From contig JARKIF010000003.1 of the NCBI GenBank assembly GCA_029378245.1, positions 2,480,001 through 2,544,000 on the forward strand: DNA of 64,000 nt. The letters are read 5' to 3'. The position numbers and the translations under genes are program-made. The notes below the pieces were generated by a model that saw nothing but the letters and a program-made list of their open reading frames with translations, made no database searches and had not been told where the DNA came from. Shown one piece after another: positions 1 through 9,651 of this stretch (its first letter is position 1; each line of letters starts with the position of its first letter). The stretch comes from Roridomyces roridus (Eukaryota; Basidiomycota; Agaricomycetes; Agaricales; Mycenaceae).

Positions 1-15
1 TTGCAATATTGACCC

Positions 16-23
16 CTCTGAGG
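16..23. repeat. Left 8-bp target site duplication of the hAT MITE
   Basis: CTCTGAGG directly precedes the left TIR; the identical copy is at 566-573. Confidence 0.85.
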
Positions 24-565
24 TAGGGATGTGCACCGTCCGTCTACGGGTGACGGCCGTCAGTCGTGCAGGCTGAGACGGGTACGGGCCGTCATTTTGA
101 CGGTTGACGGCCGTGAAATGACGGGGACGGGCGAGGATCGGTGCAACCATCTCATAACAGATGATCCTCGGCCAGAAGATGTTCCAAGCTTCAATAATTG
201 TTGCTGGGACACAAAATCTACCTCGCTTTGCCACCAACCTGCTGAATAACACCCATCTTTTTGCACATCAAACATCGCATCAGAGTTGACATCAACCCAT
301 CAATCGGAAAGAACGAATGGTGAGCATCGTGCCAACCGGCTTGCACAATTTTGAGACTGTAGTTACCTAGATTGAACACTCACTTTTAGCTCCAAGCAAG
401 TTTCGAGGGAGAACAGCGCGAATTAGCATTTCCCATGCTGAAACCGTGTTGAACCCGTCGACGGCCGCCCGTCTTTATCGGATGCTTCAAGGCCGACGGG
501 TACGGGCCGTAACCGTGTACGGACGGCCGTCTTACGGCTTGAGATGGGGACGGTGCTCATCCCTA
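24..565. mobile_element. hAT-type MITE, 542 bp
   Basis: Seen: the left end TAGGGATGTGCACCGTCC is matched by an inverted right end (TAGGGATGAGCACCGTCC on the other strand). The element is flanked by the perfect 8-bp direct repeat CTCTGAGG at 16-23 and 66 bases in from 500 (566-573). The interior is full of GACGGCCGT and ACGGGCCGT motifs near both ends, as expected for subterminal transposase-binding repeats. There is no coding capacity. Known: hAT elements make 8-bp duplications and their TIRs commonly start with (T/C)AGGGATG. Inference: a non-autonomous hAT element mobilised in trans. It sits at the 3' end of coiled-coil gene A. Confidence 0.85.
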
Positions 566-2275
566 CTCTGAGGTATGTATATCTCAGAGCGGAACATCGG
601 AACTCGGATAGGACTCTCACCGGCCGAGCAATACTTATCGTGGTACAGTGGAATCTTGTCCTTGTAATTGGATTGTGGTTTCATCGGCAGTGCGTTACAA
701 CCTGCAGTGTTCCGCAAGGCAAGGCAACTGAGACATGTCCGAGTTAGCGTGAGGCCCTTTCTGTAGAGGCACGGTGTGGAGCTCTTGTAGCAAGGAACGC
801 AAATTGCCTTGGACACAGGGTGAAATCTCACAAAAGGAACACAGGTGAAGACGTACCCGAGTCTCAACACTGCATTTCTCCTAAGAATGATGAATATATC
901 CTCCTCTCGCGAAGCAAAACTACTCCACTCACCGCTTTCGCCAGTTGCGCTTTGGCAAAATCCACGAGGCCATAGCTTTCATACACATCACGCCAGTTGC
1001 TAAAGCCAGCTGGCAGATCGGGCATTGTGTCGGCAGGTAAGACCGGAGTTGGACGAGGCAGCGGCTGTACGAGGCATTGCGGCAAGAGAGGCTGCAGCAC
1101 GGAAGACTGTTCCTGCGTAGTGGCTGCGACGTCGGATATTCCATCCAGCCTTTGAGCTTTGGTGGCACGGTTCGAGATAGATGACGGGGAGGCGCAGCGT
1201 TTGCCAGTGTTTGTGCTGGCCGTCTCGTCGCCATCGTCGTCGTCCCCGAACTGTGGCTCTTCGGCGTTGGCAAGTTCTTTGAACTGCAATTGATTCAGTC
1301 GGAGCGAAGGTTGACTAAAACGAAGGAAGCTAAGCTCCTTTTGAAGCCCCTTGATCTTGGCGGCTTTCTTGAAGTAAAGCCGTTGAGCCACACGTAATAT
1401 TGACCAAAATCGCAGCAGGACACAACACTCACAGCTTCGTTCTGCTCGCGCGCACTTTGCTCAGCGACGAGAGCATCATCGCGTTCCTTGTCAAGGCCCG
1501 TCAGATCAGCTTGTAGCGCCTCAATCCAACCTCAATCTGCTCATCTCTGTCGCACAACTCGGAGTCGTGACTCTTGATCGTAAGAAATATATCAGTAGGA
1601 CGGCGCGAATGATGTTGCACACGCACCTCGTTCAAGAAGCGTACCTCCGACTCCTTCGCACACAATTTTTCCTCGGTAACGTCGAGTTTCTGCCGGAGAT
1701 TTATCCCTTAGCGTACGTGGTATAATCGGATGTGAGGACTCACACTTTGCAGTCCACTAACGTGGGACTGGAGCTCAAGGATCCTGCGTTCAGCGGCTTC
1801 GGAGGAGCTCTGGTAAGCACTGTTAGGACGGACGTCGATAGACAAGTAGGTCACACGGGAACAAAGACCGGCGCACGTCAAGACGGGTGCCCTCAAACAA
1901 AGGGCCCTTTCTCTTTGTCTGCACAAAGAAACAGACGGGCGTGCGCCGGTCTTTGGAGCCCACAGTGCCATCGTACCTTGTTCTTCTCGGCCTCTGCCCG
2001 AATGTTGTCGAAACGGATTCCCAGTGTCTACAGCCGTCGTCATTAGCTATCCTCGGGCCTATGACACAGTTCTCACCGCATATTCCCCGCGTAGCTTGTC
2101 TCTCTCAGCTTGAACAATCTGGATGGTACGGGTGAGATAGAATAAAAGTGAGAGTAACGTTGATACATACCTCCAAGTTCTTCTGTAACTCTTGCGCCTG
2201 GTCCTGGGCTTCCCTGACTATCGCCTCGCCCAGCCTTGCGAGTTTGGTGGGAATTTGACTGAAGTCGAAGCTCAT
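532..2275 (-). CDS. Coiled-coil gene A, multi-exon
   Basis: The start at 2275 opens exon 1 (105 nt, starting MSFDFSQIPTKL), which ends in LE followed by a GTATGT donor at 2170, exactly like gene C. Later open segments separated by short GT..AG gaps are charged and helical (for example AEAEKNK, EAAERRILELQSHV, KLDVTEEKL). A longer exon at about 864-1391 begins with a helix and continues into an acidic/serine stretch (FGDDDDGDE). A cysteine-rich segment follows at 532-870 and its last codons and stop lie inside the hAT MITE. Exon joins were not all worked out. Function unknown; it resembles a structural or DNA/RNA-associated coiled-coil protein. It may be truncated by the MITE and the true 3' end may lie left of the window. 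Confidence 0.45.
566..573. repeat. Right 8-bp target site duplication of the hAT MITE
   Basis: CTCTGAGG directly follows the right TIR and matches 16-23. Confidence 0.85.
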
Positions 2276-2320
2276 GGCAGGAAAGCACGTCAAAGTATGC
2301 CCCACCTCCAAGACCACCTG

Positions 2321-2332
2321 GGCCTTTTAAAT
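2321..2332 (-). promoter_or_regulatory. TATA-like box of gene A
   Basis: On the minus strand a TTTAAAAGGCC box lies about 50 nt upstream of the gene A start. The same spaced arrangement (ATATAAAAGAC, then CCCAG.TGGTCT) precedes gene C, which supports a shared core promoter. Confidence 0.45.
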
Positions 2333-3287
2333 GAATCGCCTCGAGGCAATTCCGCTTTGGGAGGTTGATTGGATCTAGGCCCGCTTCCGCAAGATATGAT
2401 ATGTTGGAGCCGATTGGCCCATATTCACACCAGGTGGCCGGCTTCGAGACGTATCTGGGATGGAGTGAGTCCCATTGGATACTGGGAATCGACTGGTCCT
2501 CATCCAAGCGAGATCTTCCGGTGTTCAAGACCAGGAAGGAAGTGTGAGCTTGAGCTGCGAGCAGGAAGCATGGGTTGAATAAGGGTCCGATTTCTGAGAA
2601 GAGAAGAACCGGTCATGTGGACACATTCGCCTCGCCTCGACTCCTCGTGGGAACACATCTTCATCGGGGACGAACCCCAAACTGACGTTCACCCGATCTT
2701 GCGGGACGATCCTATGTATAAAGAAAGTTTCAAATCAGGAGCTTTGTTTTGCGCGACTACAACTAATTGAAATCCGTGGCGAGGATACTTGGAAGTTAGA
2801 AAAGGCAGGGATGCCCGGCGGCCGGCCGTCAGAGAAGCGCGAGCCCGTGGCCCTCTGAGGTAGCCCCAGGTCGAGGGAGCGGGACGAGTGGCAGTGATCA
2901 CCGCGTGTCCGGTGAGTGGCGACAACGACGGTTGGAGGACGACGAAATGGGAGTCACGAGCAATGTTCAAATCACTGTTCAAGTTCGAGAGCTGCAACAG
3001 AGACTAGAGTGAAGCAGACTCATTTTTTACAGCGGCTGCGAGGTCGTACGCAGCACGCTCCATCGAACCTCTGAGTTTGGGTGGTACGCTCCGAGAGCGA
3101 TGCGGTAGTCCCGGCCGCGCTGCATGCATATGGTGCTGGTTCTCCAGCGCTGTCAAGCACCTTGAACTGTCTAATTGAACTGAAATGATTTGAACGTATG
3201 TGAAACGCGACTGATTCGAAAATTAATTCCAGTAGTCTCGATATCCAGCCGTTTTAGGAAATTCCGGTCTCCTCGGCATTTGAATTT
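2333..3287. other. Intergenic stretch, no gene recognised
   Basis: About 950 bp between the gene A promoter and the outer TIR element. Short ORFs exist on both strands, but none has a recognisable domain or coherent splice structure. Confidence 0.5.
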
Positions 3288-3295
3288 GATGGACG
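3288..3295. repeat. Left target site duplication of outer TIR element
   Basis: GATGGACG directly before CACCTAAGG; the identical 8-mer follows the right end at 9247-9254. Confidence 0.85.
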
Positions 3296-5937
3296 CACCT
3301 AAGGAAGCTACGAGGCTGTGATTACACAGGTGCGTAATACCAATTATTCCCGATTGGGAAGCTCCGCTTGCCACGATACCACCATCGTCTTCGACACTCT
3401 CGCACGACGCCGCCAATCCATGCTCAAGGACACTATGCCTTGCTTTCAACGCACCAGTAACGGACCCCCTGGTACTCTCGGGCATCCTCACGCCTTCTGA
3501 ATGGTCTCCGTTGGCGCCGCCACCTCTGTTCCTTCGCCCGCCCTCGTTTGGTCTGTCTTGCACGCGGCCTCATGATCAACAATGGCTTTGCAACTCTGGC
3601 TTTCACGTCGACTGCGACGCTTTCGACGTTGCACAACCCTTGTACCTACAGCTCCGGCACCTCCGTTGCTCCTTGCACCCACGCCCCGCTCAGGCCGCTT
3701 CGCACGCCTCCGTATTCCAGCTTCAAAATATCCCGAGTACAACGCTCCAATCGACGGACTGCGGCGCTTTTGAAGTATCACAGGCCTGACCTACGGCCCC
3801 TCCACCTCCGTTCCTCCTCCACCTCGTTCCAGCCGCCTTGCACGCCGCCTCCGCATCCCTGCCTTCCAAACACTTTCAAGAAATGCTCTCACCGATTGAC
3901 TGCGCCAAGCGTGCTGCTGACGGAGCACCGGTTAAACACACCACAGCCGATCGTGGCCGGGATGGAGGGGACCCATAGGTCAGCGTATCGGCTCCATTCG
4001 GAGATGCATGCGTCTGTCTCGGTCAACGCCATGTTGACCATCTTCCACGAAATCCTCGACAACATTCACCGTCTACACATCCCCTCCGAGTCATCTCTCA
4101 GGTGCCTCCCTCCTCCCTCTCGCTGACCTGCGATTAACGCTTCTCTTGACGTGTCCTTGGGTGAATCAGTGTCGGCGCTACTCCCCCTACTGACGACCAT
4201 CGACCGTCGTTAGTGATGCCTGCGCAACGAAAGGCTCCGCCTTCTCAGTTATAGCACAGCTCACAATTTACATGTCCCCTCTTTCCTCCTTCTCCTCACT
4301 CTCCCCGCGTCTCAACCCTTCTTTTCTCGACATGTCTTCAAGTTCTGGTAGTCCGGTGTCGGCGTCCCTCGCGTTGTGCACCTACTTACGACCACCGGCC
4401 GTCGTCACAACGGGGCTCTACCTTGATAGGAGAGGATAGCAACATGTGGGGAGTGTGCAAACAATGGGATAGGACCAAGGGGGTGCGGCCGGGCTGCAGT
4501 CTGGCGCTGTTATAGGATTATTCATGTTCGATAGAATTTTTGATTCACCTTCTTTTGACCCAAAGAAATTAAATGAAGAGTCGGAGGAACCATCCAGGGG
4601 CTTGAATTAGCATTCAAAACAGTGCCGAGTATCTCTGAGTGAAGGGGAAAATAAGTGCTGGACAATCTGTAAGTTAGTCGTAACGAAGTACGAATACATA
4701 TAGGGAAGTATCTCATCTTTCGAACGAAACGGTGTTCTCTTATTAAAACGCTCCCAGAAAACGGGGCAAAAATATATTTGGGTGCGGCGGACCTACAACA
4801 TGAAATCCCGAGCTTCAGAGGAGTGAATACGACGGGAAATGCGTTCCAGAGAAAAATAAAAGTAGGGAACGATCTTTATTCGGCATCCGATTGGCTGCCC
4901 GGACATTACTCAATGCCAGTGTCGATGCGACGGAGGTGCAAGAGGTGGTCCAGTTCGTTGCAAGGATGCTATTTTTTCTACATTAAACAGAGAACAGAAT
5001 CCAGATGGTATTTACTCGATATTCTAAGCCTGGAGATGAGGATAATGAGATGGAGGGATGGAAGTACTTATGTAGAGTGCGGAGGTGCCGTAGGTGGTAA
5101 GTAAAATTCAAAGGATAGGAAGCACCACCAGACGGCCTACCTTGAACTCGACTCCCGGCGTCCCACAGTCTACCTCTGCTCCCATTCACCCCGTACCTTC
5201 CACCGTCACACAATACCCCATACACTCCACGCTCCTCACGCTCGACGCCTCAGGGCTCGTGTTCCCTGCACCCGAGGACCTCGGGTAGGTCTCCCCCGCA
5301 CTCGACGCCCTACGCTCGTCCACGGGGCACAAGAACGACTGGTCGCGTCGTGCTTGAGGAGCTCCGTAGCCTACCTCCGCTCCCGGTCCATCCTACGTGC
5401 ACCTTCCACCCAGGACTCTAGGCCTCACTCGTCGCCTTTCCCGCCCTCGTCTCGTCTCGCCTCGCCTCGCCTCCACTTCCCACACTCCCCCCTCACCGCC
5501 TGCTCCCACCTCCTCACCTCCGTCACCTCCGCTGCCCCACCTCCGTCGCCATCGACTCCCATTTGTTCTTGGTCACGCTACATTCGTAGGTGAGTCGAAT
5601 CGAGCCACAGCCAAGCCTGGGCAAGTAGGACTCGGAGCCGGCAAACACCCGATGATCCATGGGTGGAGTCGCGCTGGACGATGGGTGTAGAGCTTGCCAG
5701 AGAGCGACCAGCGAGCAGTGAGAAGTCTGCGAGCAGCGTGGAGAGGCAATAGCTGAAGGGCTGGACGGACTCGGCGGAGGGAAGCTGGGAGCGAAGGTGA
5801 CGGCACTCCCGCCCGGGTTGCTTCAAGTCTTTGTGTGTGGGTTTGCGCAGTCAAGTGGAATCACAAACCTACTGCGCTGCCCACCGTGCAGTACGAAAGG
5901 GGGGATCGGTATGAGTGCGAGTGGGAGAGCAACGGAG

Positions 5938-5945
5938 ATGAAGGA
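5938..5945. repeat. Left target site duplication of nested TIR element
   Basis: ATGAAGGA before the left TIR; identical copy at 8962-8969. Confidence 0.85.
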
Positions 5946-8900
5946 CACCTAAGGAAGCTACGTTTCCGTCCTCGGCGGACCCGTAAGGTAGCTTAAAATG
6001 TTGACACGAAGCATACCTAACAGGCCCTGGCTACGACCTCCGAAGAGTGACGGATCAATTATGCCCGATTGGGAAGCTCATCCTGCTTCCTCCCACCACC
6101 ATCGTGAAGCGCTCTGGCACGCCGTTGGCAATCCACGTCCAGGGGTGCTATTCCCCTACTTGTAGCACATCATTGACGGACCCTCTCGCCTTCTCAAGCA
6201 CCCTCAAGCCCGCTGGAAGATCTCCGTTAACATTACCACCTCCGTTCCTCAGGCTCCACCAGCCCCCTTGAGGCTGCCTCGCACGCCTCCTCCGCATTCC
6301 TGTCTGACCTCAAAAGAGGTATTCAAGAAAGTGTTCTCTTTGTCTGCGACGGCTTCTCGGACTACCACAGCCGTGACCTACGGCACCCCTCCAGCTCCAG
6401 CTCCGTCTGCACCCCTTCCAGCCACCCCCGCATTCCTGCCTCGAAAACGTCTTGAATACAAGAGACTTATCGACAAAATACGACGCCTTCGACGTACTGC
6501 CAGCCTGCGCTAATATGATGGGCTCCCCGGCTGGTATCACTACCCACGTCCGTTTCGTACTGCCCCTTGGTATGCGACAGTCTTTTACATATGTTTCCGA
6601 CTCTTAACAGCCGCAGATACTCAACACTATGCACGGAGGTACCTCTGGGGAACTGAGTACTGAAGGCGTGTCCAAGTGTGTCACCTCGAGCTCGCGGATG
6701 GGCGTGTCTGCGCGGTTCGAAGGCAATATTCCATGGCACCCTCGCCCCCGGACGCCACCCTCGCCCTAGACGCCATCCAAAACGTGTGCGCCAATACCTA
6801 TGGCCTATGCATCCCCTCCCCGGCCCGCGGCTTTCCTTTTCTTATCGCGTCCTCGGGTGGGTCGGCGTCGGCGTTGCTCCCTTCTGGAGATGCGGGAGGG
6901 GAGGGTGAGGAGATCCCAACGTGAAGGTGAAGGACCGCCGGAGGTGAAGGAGGTGAAGGAGGTGGTATAACAGCGGAGGTACGTGGGACATTGGGAGGTG
7001 AGGAGGTAGGGGTCAACTATGGGACGTCGGGAGTCGAGTTTTGTGAAGGGAGGCCCTCCGACGATGCTTTCTTTCTTAGTTTCTATCCTCGGCTTGTACC
7101 ACCTACGGTACCTCCGCACCCAATGAATATACCTCCCTCCATATCTCTCTCATTCTCGTTCTTCTCATTCTAGGCTTAGAACATCAAGTGATACTATCTC
7201 TTCTGTGTACAAGTCTGGATAGAATGGAATCTCTGAGAACATGGCCACCTCCTCCACCTCCGTTGCATCGGCACTTCCATTGAGTAAGGTCCGACCAGCC
7301 AATCGGATGCCGAATAAAGATCGTTCCCTACTATTGTTTTTCTCTAGGACTCATTTCGTCCCAGATTCACTCTTTTGAAGCTCAGTATTTTATTCTTGGG
7401 GTCTGCCGCACCCGAATTAAATTTTGTCCCATTTTTGCAGGGTGACTCAATAGGTGAACATCGTTTCGTTCGAAAGACGGAGTACTTACTGTATGCTTTC
7501 GTACTTCAGTTGCAGCCAACTTATTGAATGTCGAGCAATGAATTTCCCCTTCACTCAGTATTCATCAGCACTGTTTTAGATGTTATTTGAAGTCTTGAGA
7601 TGCTTCCCCCGACCCTCTGTTTTATTTCTTGACCGCGCACGAGGAAAGGAAAGAATATGCATAGTTCCGCAAACGCGCCAAGCCGCCGCTCCCTCTGCAT
7701 TCGGGAATTCCAGTGGACACTCCCTGCATCTATGCTGCTCCCTTATACTGGCTGAGCCCCGTGGCCGCCCAGGTTTTGGCGACGACGACCTCCGTGTTTT
7801 GGAAATGTCATTCCTGTGGCTCCGGTACGACTTAACCCTCAGCATCAAGAATACGGGAGGAGGAGATGAGGAGAAGAGATGCATGAAGAGAGGGGATGGT
7901 ATTGCAGGTTGTAGGCAAGGACAATGTACATACGAGTGCAATCGACTAGATGTGCGAATATCCACGCGGCGTGATCAACCCGTTGAGCAGTCGCAGAAAG
8001 AATCACCTGCTCCCTACCTACCCAGGGGCGTCGTGAGCTCCATTGGGGCCCTTGATTCAACAAACTCGATTGAAAACATGGACCGGCCGCGCGGTGCATG
8101 TGGTGACGAAGGTAGGTGGGCAGTGGTAGGGAGAATCCATGCGGATACGGGCGTGGGCGAGGTAGAGGGGAATATCTGTGGCGGCGGAAAGGCGAAAGCC
8201 GCGTCGTGGCGCAGCGCCGGTGCAGGTGAAGGTGGAGATCGGAGGTTGTAGATCGTAGGTGCCCCGGGGACAACGCCAGTGCTGAGCCATCGGGGGCAGA
8301 CGCAGACGCCCTCGTCTTCGAAGTCCGGGCGTTACTCTCGCAGCACGAACCTCTGCCAGCTGCGGCAGCAACGGTGCTGTATCAGCAGCGCGATGGGATA
8401 CGATTTGACGGCAGTGGTGGTAAAAGCGCTCTGGCGCGCATCTGTGTCTTGTGTCCTCCGTACCGTCCCAGGAAGCCGGCGCGCAAGGCGGCCCAAACGA
8501 GGCGCGGGTGCAACGAGGAACGGGGGTGCCGGGGGTGCCGTAGGTCGGGCCTATGGCACTTCCACAGCGTCGTAGTCAACGGAAGCGCCAGAGTCGCAGA
8601 GATGTCTTCGAGGTCAGGATGCGGCGGCGGCGTGAAAGGTAGCCCGAACGCAGGGGTGCGGGTGGAGGAACAGAAGTCACGGGGGTCAACAGAGATCCTT
8701 TAGCAGGCTTGAGGATGCCTAAGAACACAGAGCGTCTGTGTATGGGGTGCCACAAGTATTGGCATAGCGCGCCGAAGCGTGGATTAGCGGCGGCGTGTCG
8801 GGAGTCGAAGGTGGTGGTGGTGTCGTGGCAAGAGGAGCTTCCCGATTTGGTATAATTGATCCGCCACTGGGTGTAGACACAACCTATTAGGTACGCTTCC

Positions 8901-8961
8901 TGTCAACAAATTAAGTTACCTACCGGGTCCCGAAGGTACGCGAACGTAGCTTCCTTAGGTG
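5946..8961. mobile_element. Nested TIR element, 3.0 kb, opposite orientation to its host element
   Basis: It begins and ends with CACCTAAGGAAGCTACG in inverted orientation and is flanked by the perfect 8-bp repeat ATGAAGGA. Its left end is near-identical over about 130 bp to the inverted right end of the outer element. An internal block at about 7298-7560 is the reverse complement of about 4680-4910 in the outer element, so the two copies lie head-to-head. No intact transposase gene is visible. It is younger than the element it sits in. Confidence 0.8.
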
Positions 8962-8969
8962 ATGAAGGA
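8962..8969. repeat. Right target site duplication of nested TIR element
   Basis: ATGAAGGA, matching 5938-5945. Confidence 0.85.
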
Positions 8970-9246
8970 TGCCGCGGCGGCTGCAGGTCGTCTAGCCCGA
9001 TGCTGTCCAGAAATGACGCCGAGAGCGAGGGAATGTTGGGCATGTTGCTAGGCGGCGTGGATGGGTTGTGGTGCCCGAGATCGTCGAGGACGGTGGTGGT
9101 GTATTGGCAGGAGGTGCTTCCCAATTGGGAAGTGATCCGTCGCTGACTTCGGAGGTCGTAGCCAGGGCCTGTTAGGTATGCTTCGTGTCAACGTATTAAG
9201 CTATCTAACGGGTCCGCCGAGGACGGAAACGTAGCTTCCTTAGGTG

Positions 9247-9254
9247 GATGGACG
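9247..9254. repeat. Right target site duplication of outer TIR element
   Basis: GATGGACG, matching 3288-3295. Confidence 0.85.
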
Positions 9255-9505
9255 GAGACCTTCCTAGAACGTCTGGTGCACAACAGCCGAGACCCTCCCC
9301 CATCGGGTCACACGCACCAAAATAGCCGAACTCACCGCCCATTTGGGGCCTCCTGCGTGCGCTGGTGTGGGCCGGAAAGGACTTGGGGCCCCAATGAGGT
9401 ATGGTCCCGACCCGCTGGAAGCCTCTCCGGGGGAGGTTCACTGCGGCGTTGGTGTTATCTCGGTAAATTGTGTGACTCGATGGGGGGTGTCACGGATCAA
9501 GTGCC

Positions 9506-9611
9506 CCAGGCGTTCTTGTGAGTTATCCCGCCCATCATTTCGCTTCCTCCTTCCATAAAAGGATAATCTCGAGTCTTGACGAGAGGCAGGATAACTCACA
9601 AGAACGCCTGG
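9506..9611. repeat. 106-bp hairpin with perfect 23-bp inverted repeat
   Basis: Positions 9506-9528 are the exact reverse complement of 9589-9611 (CCAGGCGTTCTTGTGAG.. / ..CTCACAAGAACGCCTGG) with a 60-nt loop. It lies just downstream of gene B, which ends at 9652 on the minus strand. It could be a tiny snap-back MITE or a structured 3' signal. I see no clear target duplication. Confidence 0.7.
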
Positions 9612-9651
9612 CTCGCGAGGCTAAATTCCAGGACTAAATTAACAAATACAT

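Larger units (their letters stand above)
3296..9246. mobile_element. Outer non-autonomous TIR element (about 2.9 kb without its nested insert)
   Basis: Both termini are CACCTAAGGAAGCTACG in inverted orientation, flanked by the 8-bp direct repeat GATGGACG. Similarity between the ends extends past 100 bp with conserved blocks (for example CCCGATTGGGAAGCTC or CCAATTGGGAAG about 65-130 bp in). Subterminal regions carry many diverged copies of a module like GCACGCCTCCTCCGCATTCC. No transposase is recognisable; the CT-rich ORFs look like chance reading frames. Known: 8-bp duplications fit hAT or KDZ-type superfamilies. A second related element is nested at 5946-8961. Confidence 0.8.

Noticed and set aside
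5340..5690. Ser/Pro-rich ORFs within the nested TIR region as proteins
   Set aside because: They are CT-rich low-complexity frames in transposon DNA, open on several frames at once, with no domain.
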